Origin: Burkholderia stagnalis
GTDB taxonomy: Bacteria; Pseudomonadota; Gammaproteobacteria; Burkholderiales; Burkholderiaceae
NCBI RefSeq assembly: GCF_902830275.1
Contig: NZ_CADESW010000001.1
Location: 372,001 to 436,000 of the forward strand
Direction: 5' to 3'
Length of the DNA stretch: 64,000 nucleotides
Made by a program: the position numbers and the translations under genes. The notes beneath the pieces are model-generated. The model had not been told where the DNA came from. It did no database searches and saw only the letters and a list, made by a program, of their open reading frames with translations. Of the stretch, positions 28,596 to 36,504 are shown piece by piece. Each line of letters begins with the position of its first letter. Position 1 is the first letter of the stretch.

Positions 28596-29471
28596 TCACA
28601 CCACGCCGTAGCGATGGAACCACGCGAGCGCGCGCTTCCAGCTATCCTCGGCGTCTCCCTTTACGTAGCTCGGGCGGTAATCGGCAAAGAACGCGTGGCC
28701 CGCATCGTCGTAGACGACGATCTGCGATTCGCGCGCCAGCTTCGAGTCGCTCTTCGCGATGCGCTCGCGCATGGCCGCGAGCGACGCCTGCGTGATGTTC
28801 GCGTCCTTCGCACCATACAGGCCGAGCGCCGGCACCTTCAGCGTGTCGGCGTGGTCGACAGGGTTGAACGGTGTCATCTCGTCGGTCGTGCCCTCGACGA
28901 ACCCGTACCATGCGACTGCCGCACGCACGTGCGGGTTGTGCTCCGCATACAGCCACGACTGGCGCCCGCCCCAGCAGAAGCCGACCACACCGAGACGGCT
29001 CAGGTCGCCGCCGTTCTTGCCGGCCCACGCAACCGCCGCATCGAGATCCTCGGAAACCTGCCGGTCCGGCACCTTGCTGACCACGTTCGCGACCAGATCC
29101 TGGATCGTCTGATACTTCGACACGTCGCCCTGCCGCGCGAACAGGTCGGGGGCGATCGCCAGGTAGCCGAGCTTCGCGAAGCGGCGGCAGATGTCGGCGA
29201 TGTGCGCATGCACGGCGAAGATCTCGTGAATCACGATCACCACCGGCAGATTGGTCTTGTCCTTCGGTTGCGCGCGATAAGCCGGTACGCTCGCGTCGCC
29301 CGAGCGGATCTCGACGGTGTCGACGTCCAGCCCGGCGCTGTCGGTCGCGATCGTCTGTGCCGACACGGGCAACACAGCGGCCGCGAAGGTGCTGCCCAAC
29401 GCGGCCTGCATGAACTTGCGGCGCGAGAACGGAACGTGAGGAACCAGGCTGTCGACTTCGGGTTTCAACAT
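28596..29471 (-). CDS. Tat-exported dienelactone hydrolase family protein
   Basis: 291 residues. The N-terminus has a twin-arginine signal FSRRKFMQAALGSTFAAAVLPVSAQ (about 15-39), so the folded enzyme is exported by Tat. The alpha/beta hydrolase core keeps the dienelactone-hydrolase triad: C166 in GFCWGG, an Asp in YGAKD near 219, and His in DDAGHAFF near 268; E83 (HEIF) is also conserved. Substrate may be a lactone or another ester; classical catechol dienelactone hydrolases are cytoplasmic, so an exported form is different. Start ATG 29469-29471. Converges with sseA. Confidence 0.9.
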   Translation of the reverse strand: MLKPEVDSLVPHVPFSRRKFMQAALGSTFAAAVLPVSAQTIATDSAGLDVDTVEIRSGDASVPAYRAQPKDKTNLPVVIVIHEIFAVHAHIADICRRFAKLGYLAIAPDLFARQGDVSKYQTIQDLVANVVSKVPDRQVSEDLDAAVAWAGKNGGDLSRLGVVGFCWGGRQSWLYAEHNPHVRAAVAWYGFVEGTTDEMTPFNPVDHADTLKVPALGLYGAKDANITQASLAAMRERIAKSDSKLARESQIVVYDDAGHAFFADYRPSYVKGDAEDSWKRALAWFHRYGVV

Positions 29472-29684
29472 GAATGCACTCCTCGATTGAGCGTCGCTTG
29501 CGGTGCGCGGCGCTGATGTCGCGGACGGTAGGCACGCCGCCGCAAGCGGTAACCCGCACACGATGCACAATAATCCGCCCGCGCGTCAACCATGTGCGCG
29601 CGCAACCACGAAGATTCGCTGGCCCGGCGCATGCCGCCAGCACTCGGCCGGCGCCCACTGCAGTGCACCCGGCCGAAATGCAAC

Positions 29685-29719
29685 GGGCGGGGAATCCGCT
29701 CGTCGCGCATTCCCCGCCC
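29685..29719 (-). terminator. Hairpin downstream of ndh
   Basis: Perfect 11-bp inverted repeat GGGCGGGGAAT/ATTCCCCGCCC with a 13-base loop, 24 bases after the NDH-2 stop codon. No U run follows on the minus strand, so it may be a Rho-assisted or mRNA-stabilising 3' end. Confidence 0.5.
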
Positions 29720-29742
29720 GCCTTGAGTGCGTGTTCGCGCCG

Positions 29743-31077
29743 TCAGTGCAGCTTCACGCGCGGCAGCGTCGTGCGCCGCAGCCAGTGCGCGACGGTGTCG
29801 AGCACCATCCGCGGATAGCCGTGCAGCGCCGCGACGTGCAGCCGGTACAGCGACATGTACATGAAGCGCGCGAACAGGCCTTCGATCAGCATGCTGCCGC
29901 CGATCAGCCCGCCCATCAGGTTGCCCACCGCGCTGAAGTGGCCGAGCGACACGAGCGAACCGAGATCGCGATACGTGAACTCGGGCAGCGGCTGACCATC
30001 CAGCCTGCACGCGAGCGCCTTCAGCAGGAAATTCGCCTGCTGGTGCGCGGCCTGCGCGCGCGGCGGCACGTTGCGCTCGTTGCCGGGCCACGCGCATGCC
30101 GCACAGTCGCCGAGTGCGAATACGTTGTCGTCGTTGACCGTCTGCAACGTGCGGCGCACGTCGAGCTGGCCGAGCTTGTTGACATCGAGGCCGTCGAGCT
30201 TCGCGAGCACGGACGGCGCCTTGATGCCGGCCGCCCAGACGGTCAGGTCGGCGCGCACCGCCTTGCCGCTCGCGGTGCGAACCACGCCCGGCGCCACCTC
30301 GGTCACGCGCTCGCCGAGCAGCAGCCGCACGCCGAGCTTCTCGAGCAGCTCGGCCGTCGCGGACGACACGCGCTCCTGCAGCGCCGGCAGAATGCGCGGG
30401 CCGGACTCGATCAGCACGATGCCGACGTCGTGCCGCGGGTCGAGCTTGTGCAGGCCGTAGGCCGACAGCACCTGCGCGGTATTGCGAAGTTCTGCGGACA
30501 GCTCGACGCCGGTCGCGCCGCCGCCGACGATCGCCACCTGGATGCGCGGCTCGCCCGCTGCCGATGCATCCGCCGGCGCGGGGTTCTGGTGCTCGGCGCG
30601 CATGCACGCGGCGATCAGCCGCTTGCGGAAGCGCTCGGCCTCCGCGACGGTATCGAGCGCGATCGCGTTTTCCTGCGCACCCTGCACGCCGAAGAAATGC
30701 GTCGTGCTGCCGATCGCGATCACCAGCGTGTCGTAGTCGAGCGTGCGCTCCGGCAGCAGCTCCGCGCCGTCGCTGTCGTTGACGGGCGACAGCGTGATCC
30801 GCTTCGCGGCACGGTCGAGGGCCGTCAGTTCGCCCTGCTGAAATTCGAAGCCGTGCCAGCGCGCCTGCGCGGCATATTCGAGTTCCTGCGTGAACGGATC
30901 CATGCTGCCGGCGGCAACCTCATGCAGCAGCGGTTTCCAGATATGCGTCGGATTGCGGTCGACGAGCGTGACGAGTGCACGCGCCGGACGCTTGCCGCGC
31001 GCGCCGTATCGATCGCCGAGCCGTGTCGCCAACTCCAGGCCGCCCGCGCCCCCGCCTACGATGATGATCCGATGCAT
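29743..31077 (-). CDS. ndh: Type II NADH dehydrogenase (NDH-2)
   Basis: 444 residues. Two Rossmann sites: FAD GGGAGGLELA (8-17) and NADH VGGGATGVELSAEL (about 184-197), followed by NVFALGDCA (FAD) and the C-terminal amphipathic helices that dock NDH-2 on the membrane (GGLIGGSMLIEGLFARFMYMSLYRLHVAALHG). It passes electrons from NADH to quinone without proton pumping. The 5' leader carries a large imperfect palindrome at 31158-31199. Single gene; divergent partner is none, polA is on the same strand upstream. Confidence 0.92.
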   Translation of the reverse strand: MHRIIIVGGGAGGLELATRLGDRYGARGKRPARALVTLVDRNPTHIWKPLLHEVAAGSMDPFTQELEYAAQARWHGFEFQQGELTALDRAAKRITLSPVNDSDGAELLPERTLDYDTLVIAIGSTTHFFGVQGAQENAIALDTVAEAERFRKRLIAACMRAEHQNPAPADASAAGEPRIQVAIVGGGATGVELSAELRNTAQVLSAYGLHKLDPRHDVGIVLIESGPRILPALQERVSSATAELLEKLGVRLLLGERVTEVAPGVVRTASGKAVRADLTVWAAGIKAPSVLAKLDGLDVNKLGQLDVRRTLQTVNDDNVFALGDCAACAWPGNERNVPPRAQAAHQQANFLLKALACRLDGQPLPEFTYRDLGSLVSLGHFSAVGNLMGGLIGGSMLIEGLFARFMYMSLYRLHVAALHGYPRMVLDTVAHWLRRTTLPRVKLH

Positions 31078-31152
31078 CTGATACCCCCTTGCGATTCAAA
31101 ACTGGCTGCAGCCGCGCGATAGGTCGCGCAGCCGCGCACTTCGTGGCGAACC

Positions 31153-31199
31153 AGTTCGGACATCATCGATGCGTAGTTCGAACGACATCGATGAGTCCG
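31153..31199. promoter_or_regulatory. Overlapping direct and inverted repeats upstream of ndh
   Basis: TCATCGATG (31163-31171) and CATCGATGA (31186-31194) are a perfect 9-bp inverted repeat that extends outward, with one bulged base, to CGGAC/GTCCG. The same stretch also holds two direct near-copies of AGTTCG-N6-CATCGATG starting at 31153 and 31175 (22 bases apart). It lies 80-120 bases before the ndh start: an operator pair or a leader hairpin. Confidence 0.55.
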
Positions 31200-31360
31200 C
31201 CCCCGGAGCAGCGAAGCGCGCCGCGCTTCGCCATCAATACATGCCATGTGTGACATGCATTGTCCGGGAGCTTGCACCTTGACGACAAGCAAACCCTGTC
31301 GATAAGTGACATCGCTGCAACAATATGTCGCAGGTCACAAGGGGCGCGTATCGGCGCCGG

Positions 31361-34114
31361 TCAGTGAGCCTCTTCCCAGTTCGCGCCCGCACCGACCTCG
31401 GCGACGAGCGGCACCTTCAGCTTCGCGACGCCGCACATCATTTCCGGCAGCTTTTCGCGCACGCGCGGCAGCTCGGCGTCGGGCACCTCGAGCACCAGTT
31501 CGTCGTGCACCTGCATGATCATCCGCGACGCAAGGCCGTCGCGCGTCAGCCATTCGTCCACCGCGATCATCGACAGCTTGATCAGGTCGGCCGCGGTGCC
31601 CTGCATCGGTGCATTGATCGCCGCGCGTTCCGCCGCCTGGCGGCGCGGGCCGTTGCCGCCGTTGATTTCCGGCAGCCACAGGCGGCGGCCGAAAACGGTT
31701 TCGACGTAGCCCTTCTCCTTCGCGGCCGCGCGCGTGTCTTCCATGTACTGCGCGACGCCCGGGTAGCGCGCGAAATACCGGTCGATGTACAGCTTCGCCG
31801 CATCGCGCGTGATGCCGAGGTTCGACGCGAGGCCGAACGCGCTCATCCCGTAGATCAGCCCGAAGTTGATCACCTTCGCGATCCGGCGCTGGTCGGCATT
31901 GACCTCCAGCGGCGTCACGCCGAACACCTCGGCGGCCGTCGCGCGATGGATGTCCTCGCCTTGCGAGAACGCGCGCAGCAGCGACGCGTCGCCGGAAATG
32001 TGCGCCATGATCCGCAGTTCGATCTGCGAATAATCGGCCGACACGATGCGGTGGCCGGGCGGTGCGATGAACGCCTCGCGGATCCGCCGGCCTTCGGCCG
32101 TGCGCACCGGAATGTTCTGAAGATTGGGGTCGTTCGACGCCAGGCGGCCCGTCACCGCGACGGCCTGCGCATAGTTCGTGTGCACGCGGCCGGTTTCCGG
32201 GTTCACCATCCGCGGCAGCTTGTCGGTATAGGTCGACTTCAGCTTCGACAGCCCGCGATGCTCGAGCAGCAGCTTCGGCAGCGGGTAGTCCTCGGCCAGC
32301 TTCTGCAGCACCTCCTCGTCGGTCGACGGCGCGCCGCTCGGCGTCTTCTTGACGACCGGCAGCTGCAGCTTCTCGAAGAAGATCTGGCCGATCTGCTTCG
32401 GCGATCCGAGGTTGAACTCGCCGCCGGCCAGTTCGTACGCCTGTGCTTCGAGATCGACGAGCCGCTTCGCGATCTCGGTGCTCTGCGCTTCCAGGCGCGC
32501 GTCGTCGATCAGCACGCCCGTGCGCTCCATCTTGCGCAGCACGCGCGACACCGGCATCTCGATCTCGCGATACACGCGCTCGAGGCCCGGCTCGCGCGCA
32601 ACCTGCGGATACAGCGCGTGATGGAGCTGCAGCGTGACGTCCGCATCTTCGGCCGCGTATTCGGCGGCCTGCGCGAGCGCGACTTCGTCGAAGCCGATCT
32701 GCTTCGCGCCCTTGCCCGCCACGTCTTCGTACTTGATCGTCTTGACGCCCAGATGACGCAGCGCGAGGCTGTCCATGTCATGTGTGCGATGCGATTCGAG
32801 CACGTACGATTCGAGCAGCGTGTCGTGCTCGATGCCGTTCAACTCGATCCCGTAGTTCGCGAGCACCTGCGCGTCGTATTTCAGGTGCTGGCCGACCTTC
32901 TTGCGGTCGGCCGATTCGAGCCACGGCCTGAGGCGCGCGAGCACCTCGTCGAGCGGCAGCTGCTCGGGCATGTCGGGGCCGCGATGCGCGACCGGCAGAT
33001 AGGCGGCCTTGCCGGGCTCGACCGAGAACGACAGGCCGACGAGCCGCGCGGCCATCGGGTCGAGCGACGTCGTTTCCGTGTCGAACGCGGTCAGCGCGGC
33101 CGCGTCGATCTTCGCGAACCATGCATCGAACTGCGCCCAGGTCTGGATCGTGTCGTATTCGCGTGCGACGTTCGCTTCGACCACGGGCGCGGGCTCGCCG
33201 TCCGGCGCGTCGATGCCGTTGCCTTCGGCCGGCGCGCTGTCGATCTCGCGCAGCCACGTCTTGAAACCGTAGCGCGCGAAGATGTCGCGCAGCAGGTCGC
33301 GTGCCTCGCCGTCCGTCGCGAGCGTCGCCTCGATCGATTCGAGATGCGGCGCGAGATCGCATGCGGTCTCGACCGTCACGAGCTTGCGGCCGAGCGGCAG
33401 GAAGTCGAGCGCGCGGCGCAGGTTGTCGCCGACCACACCCTTGATCTCGCCCGCATGCGCGACGACGCCGTCGAGGCTGTCGTATTGCGTAAGCCACTTC
33501 ACGGCCGTCTTCGGGCCGCACTTCTCGACGCCCGGCACGTTGTCGACCGTATCGCCGATCAGCGTCAGGTAGTCGACGATCCGCTCCGGCGGCACGCCGA
33601 ACTTCGCGATCACGCCGTCGCGATCGAGCGTCTCGTTGGTCATCGTGTTGACGAGCGTGACGTGGTCGGTGACGAGCTGCGCGAGATCCTTGTCGCCCGT
33701 CGACACGACCACCTTCATCCCGTGCCGCTCGGCTTCGCGTGCGAGCGTGCCGATCACGTCGTCGGCCTCGACGCCTTCGACCATCAGCAGCGGCCAGCCG
33801 AGCGCGCGCACCGCGCCGTGGATCGGCTCGACCTGCAATGCGAGATCGGGCGGCATCGAAGGCCGGTTTGCCTTATAGTCGGCATAGAGGTCGTCGCGGA
33901 ACGTCTTGCCCTTTGCATCGAACACGCAAGCGCTATACTCTGCACTGACTTCCTTGCGCATACGGCGCAGCATGTTGATGATTCCGTAGAGCGCTCCGGT
34001 CGGCTCCCCGCCAGGGCCACGCAAATCAGGCATCGCATGGTAAGCCCGATACAGATAGCTCGAACCGTCAACCAATAGCAGGGTCTTACCTTCCAGATTT
34101 CGTTCTTCAGGCAT
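31361..34114 (-). CDS. polA: DNA polymerase I
   Basis: 917 residues. All three domains are present and look active: 5' nuclease (about 10-300, TGDKDLAQL, DTVDNVPGV), 3'-5' exonuclease with FDTETTSLD (DxE kept), and family A polymerase with motif A DYSQIELRIMAH, the O-helix RRIAKVINFGLIYGMSAFG and motif C MQVHDELVLE. It acts in Okazaki fragment maturation and repair. ATG 34112-34114 (MPEERNLEGKTLLLVDGSSY) lacks a ribosome site and lies one base from the divergent LOG start codon, so its promoter must lie inside the LOG coding sequence or the mRNA is near-leaderless. Confidence 0.97.
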   Translation of the reverse strand: MPEERNLEGKTLLLVDGSSYLYRAYHAMPDLRGPGGEPTGALYGIINMLRRMRKEVSAEYSACVFDAKGKTFRDDLYADYKANRPSMPPDLALQVEPIHGAVRALGWPLLMVEGVEADDVIGTLAREAERHGMKVVVSTGDKDLAQLVTDHVTLVNTMTNETLDRDGVIAKFGVPPERIVDYLTLIGDTVDNVPGVEKCGPKTAVKWLTQYDSLDGVVAHAGEIKGVVGDNLRRALDFLPLGRKLVTVETACDLAPHLESIEATLATDGEARDLLRDIFARYGFKTWLREIDSAPAEGNGIDAPDGEPAPVVEANVAREYDTIQTWAQFDAWFAKIDAAALTAFDTETTSLDPMAARLVGLSFSVEPGKAAYLPVAHRGPDMPEQLPLDEVLARLRPWLESADRKKVGQHLKYDAQVLANYGIELNGIEHDTLLESYVLESHRTHDMDSLALRHLGVKTIKYEDVAGKGAKQIGFDEVALAQAAEYAAEDADVTLQLHHALYPQVAREPGLERVYREIEMPVSRVLRKMERTGVLIDDARLEAQSTEIAKRLVDLEAQAYELAGGEFNLGSPKQIGQIFFEKLQLPVVKKTPSGAPSTDEEVLQKLAEDYPLPKLLLEHRGLSKLKSTYTDKLPRMVNPETGRVHTNYAQAVAVTGRLASNDPNLQNIPVRTAEGRRIREAFIAPPGHRIVSADYSQIELRIMAHISGDASLLRAFSQGEDIHRATAAEVFGVTPLEVNADQRRIAKVINFGLIYGMSAFGLASNLGITRDAAKLYIDRYFARYPGVAQYMEDTRAAAKEKGYVETVFGRRLWLPEINGGNGPRRQAAERAAINAPMQGTAADLIKLSMIAVDEWLTRDGLASRMIMQVHDELVLEVPDAELPRVREKLPEMMCGVAKLKVPLVAEVGAGANWEEAH

Positions 34115-34115
34115 T

Positions 34116-34868
34116 ATGAACAAGAGAAAAGTGATTCCGAGTCTGCGTTCGCTCGCAGATCAAGAACGCGCGACGGCCAAGAAGGCGCGCGCATCGTGGC
34201 AGATGTTCACGATTATGGCAGAGTTTATCGAGGCGACCGAGTACCTGTCGGAGATCCGCCCTGCCGTCAGCATCTACGGTTCTGCCCGTCTCAAACCGGA
34301 TACGCCGCACTACAAGCTCGCGGTACAGATCGCGCGCAAGCTGTCCGACGCCGGCTTCGCGGTGATCTCCGGCGGCGGCCCCGGCATCATGGAAGCCGCG
34401 AACAAGGGCGCGCACGCCGGCAAGGCGCCGTCGGTCGGCCTGAACATCGAGCTGCCGCACGAGCAGGCCGGCAACCACTACCAGGACATCTCGCTGCGCT
34501 TCCGCCACTTCTTCACGCGCAAGGTCACGTTCGTGAAGAACTCCGATGCGGTGATCGTGATGCCGGGCGGCTTCGGCACGCTCGACGAGCTGTCGGAAGT
34601 GCTCACGCTGATCCAGACGAAGAAGTCGCGCCTCGTGCCGATCATCCTCGTCGGCAGCACGTTCTGGCAGGGGTTGCTGCAGTGGTTCCGCGATCAGCTG
34701 ATTCCGAACGGCCTCATCAATGCGGAAGACATGGACCTGATGCAGGTGATCGACGATCCCGACCAGGTGCTCGACGCAGTGCTCGCGTTCTATGAGGACC
34801 AAGGCGAGGAGGAAGGCGACGAATCGCATCCGCCGCGCCCGGAAGAAGACCGGATGTTCTACCTGTAA
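34116..34868 (+). CDS. LOG-family (TIGR00730-like) Rossmann-fold protein
   Basis: 250 residues. The lysine-decarboxylase-like fold shows GGGPGIMEAANKGA (about 88-101) and the diagnostic PGGFGTLDE (about 148-156), found in cytokinin-riboside 5'-monophosphate phosphoribohydrolases (LOG) and nucleotide-monophosphate nucleosidases. An N-terminal helical extension (about 1-45) and an acidic C-terminal tail (DQGEEEGDESHPPRPEEDR) frame it. Function is probably hydrolysis of a nucleoside monophosphate. ATG 34116 is one base from the polA ATG; only AGG at -7 resembles a ribosome site. A later ATG (34204) would remove conserved N-terminal residues. Confidence 0.88.
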   Translation: MNKRKVIPSLRSLADQERATAKKARASWQMFTIMAEFIEATEYLSEIRPAVSIYGSARLKPDTPHYKLAVQIARKLSDAGFAVISGGGPGIMEAANKGAHAGKAPSVGLNIELPHEQAGNHYQDISLRFRHFFTRKVTFVKNSDAVIVMPGGFGTLDELSEVLTLIQTKKSRLVPIILVGSTFWQGLLQWFRDQLIPNGLINAEDMDLMQVIDDPDQVLDAVLAFYEDQGEEEGDESHPPRPEEDRMFYL

Positions 34869-35254
34869 ATGGCCCGGCCCGAGCCTCGTCACCGGGGCTC
34901 GCCGGACACGCCACGCGCTGCCGGAACGCCGTGTCCGGCAGCGTGCAATTTGCTTCATTTTGTAACGCCACGCGAAACCGGCCGACTCGAGAACGTCAAA
35001 TCCGGCGGCCGTTCGCCGCATGCTGCGCCACAGCAAATGCAGCATTGCGGCGCGCCATTGTCAAATCACCTCGTCCCGCCCAACCCTGCGTGGGTGCCGC
35101 ACCGCCAATCTGCGGTAACAGAACCCGTTCGCTTTTCCCGCCGCGCAACGGCACACTGCGGTCTAACGGTGCGCATGGCGGAGCGGAACAGGTCCGCTGC
35201 CTACGGCGATCCGCTTCGTCGCGCCGCGATCTCCACACCATTCGGGAAAACAAC
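34869..35254. other. Gene-free stretch with a 3' hairpin
   Basis: 386 bases between LOG and a small secreted protein. A 10-bp inverted repeat GCCGGACACG/CGTGTCCGGC (34901-34910, 34930-34939) with AT-rich sequence after it may end the LOG transcript. No small frame with a ribosome site was seen in the rest. Confidence 0.5.
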
Positions 35255-35545
35255 ATGAAACGCTCGCTGCTCGCCGCCGCCCTCGCAGGTCTCGGCATCT
35301 CGCTGTCCGGCATCGCCCATGCCGTGAACGTCGACGTGAACATCGGCACGCCCGCCCCGGTCGTCGTCGCACCTGCGCCCGTCGTGGTCGCGCCGGCGCC
35401 CGCGGTCGTGATCGGCTGGCACGGCGACCGCTACTGGGACGGCCACCGCTACTGGGAGCGCCGCGAGTGGGAAGACCACCGGCGCCATCGCGGCCACGGC
35501 GGCTATCACTGCCCGCCGGGACATGCGAAGAAGGGCGAGTGCTGA
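35255..35545 (+). CDS. Small secreted His/Arg/Pro-rich protein
   Basis: 96 residues. A clear Sec signal peptide (MKRSLLAAALAGLGISLSGIAHA, about 1-23) precedes a short mature part: a repeated V-V-V-A-P-A-P segment (about 33-50) and a His/Trp/Arg-rich tail (WHGDRYWDGHRYWERREWEDHRRHRGHGG) ending PPGHAKKGEC with a C-terminal cysteine. Such proteins are common in Burkholderia (YXWXXGX-type, PXPV-repeat family) but unassigned; the tail might bind metal or the envelope. GGGAAA lies upstream of ATG 35255. A 14-bp perfect hairpin (35570-35610) follows the stop. Confidence 0.8.
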   Translation: MKRSLLAAALAGLGISLSGIAHAVNVDVNIGTPAPVVVAPAPVVVAPAPAVVIGWHGDRYWDGHRYWERREWEDHRRHRGHGGYHCPPGHAKKGEC

Positions 35546-35569
35546 GCGACACGGCACGATCGACCGACA

Positions 35570-35610
35570 GACAAGGCCGCCCGCGCGCTTCGGCGCCGGG
35601 CGGCCTTGTC
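35570..35610. terminator. Hairpin after the small secreted protein gene
   Basis: Perfect 14-bp arms (35570-35583 and 35597-35610), 13-base loop, 25 bases after the stop codon. No T run, so Rho-dependent ending or a stabilised 3' end. Confidence 0.55.
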
Positions 35611-35970
35611 GCGTCCGGCGGCGCGGCGGCCGCGCCGATGCTGCCAGCGGCGACACGGACGAATACGGTCGACGCTTCCAAACGATCATTCCGCGTTCCC
35701 GCGGATCCCGGTGTGTCCGGGCACGCCTTCATGGCGTCGCCCAATGCGGAGGCCGTGGCGGTCGCTAACGAGGAACCGAGAAAATTCAAGGAACGGCGCG
35801 GCTGATCAAGGATGAGATCCCCGAGATGCTGACTGCCCACTTCCGGCCCGACCGTGTCCTGAGCGGGGTGTCCCGAGGCTGCGGGCGTCCCGCCCGGCTT
35901 TGCGCAGCAGAGAGGGGCTCCCTCCCGCTGTTGAAGTATTTGTTTCCCCGTCGCGATCCAATCGCGGGTG

Positions 35971-35996
35971 AGGCGCGCCCATGGCCGGGCGCGCCT
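35971..35996 (-). terminator. Hairpin directly after the 50-aa exported peptide gene
   Basis: Perfect 10-bp arms AGGCGCGCCC/GGGCGCGCCT with a 6-base loop, only 6 bases from the stop codon of the minus-strand frame at 36003-36155. The tight placement supports that frame being a gene. Confidence 0.5.
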
Positions 35997-36002
35997 GTTT
36001 CA

Positions 36003-36155
36003 TCACTTGCCCGGCAATGTGCACACACACTTGGTGGGGCCGATTACCGCGACCAGCCCACAAGGGTTCTTGGACGGTCCGATCACCGCGCATTGGGCCA
36101 TGGCCGACAGGGACGAGGTAAGCATCAGGGAAGCCAGCAGGATTTTGATTTTCAT
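36003..36155 (-). CDS. Small exported Cys-containing peptide, 50 aa
   Basis: A short frame with a textbook signal peptide: Lys-rich start (MKIKILLASLMLTSSLSAMA, 1-20) with hydrophobic core and AMA cleavage site, then a 30-residue mature peptide with four cysteines (positions 22, 32, 43, 45). The mature part contains two near-copies of AVIGP(S/T)K at 23-29 and 36-42, each with nearby Cys residues. ATG 36153-36155; the ribosome site is weak (GAGAG is 12 bases upstream). A hairpin follows the stop immediately. I do not recognise a family. Start, composition and hairpin support a real gene; function unknown. Confidence 0.6.
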   Translation of the reverse strand: MKIKILLASLMLTSSLSAMAQCAVIGPSKNPCGLVAVIGPTKCVCTLPGK

Positions 36156-36504
36156 CGGGTATGTCTGCTCTCAATATGATGGGAATCAATCGGATTCGAC
36201 TGTTCGTCGATCCTTGGTGCGAGCGTTGGGTAACGCCGCGCATGAGAGCCTATTCCTGATGATAAGGATTACAAATAGTAAAATCGCCAGATCTCGGCTG
36301 AGGGCGGCTGGTGGCTCGCGTTGTGCCGGGACGCAGTGGGCAGCGGCCGATCAGCAGATTGCGCCCGGCCACGAAGGCCGCGATGCGGTCGCGGCGAGCG
36401 TCAACGCGGTCCGGCAGGTGGCGCAGGCACGCGGCCGGACAGCGTGCGCGCGCCGGCCGCCGTGAAGCCCGGCGGGGCATCGACATCCCCGCGGGCCGCG
36501 CGCT
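36156..36504. other. Gene-free stretch before amn 3' end
   Basis: 349 bases. It should contain the promoter of the 36003-36155 peptide gene, but no convincing -35/-10 pair stands out; 36255-36290 is locally AT-rich. No gene seen. Confidence 0.4.

Larger units (their letters stand above)
35546..36002. other. Gene-free stretch with two strong hairpins
   Basis: 457 bases between two small secreted-protein genes. Besides the perfect 14-bp inverted repeat at 35570-35610 and the 10-bp repeat at 35971-35996, listed separately, I see no frame with a ribosome site or protein-like composition on either strand. Confidence 0.45.

Noticed and set aside
31325..34078. 917-codon open frame antisense to polA
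   Set aside because: Shadow of the polA frame; composition is Arg/Ala/Leu/His noise and the opposite strand carries all polymerase motifs.
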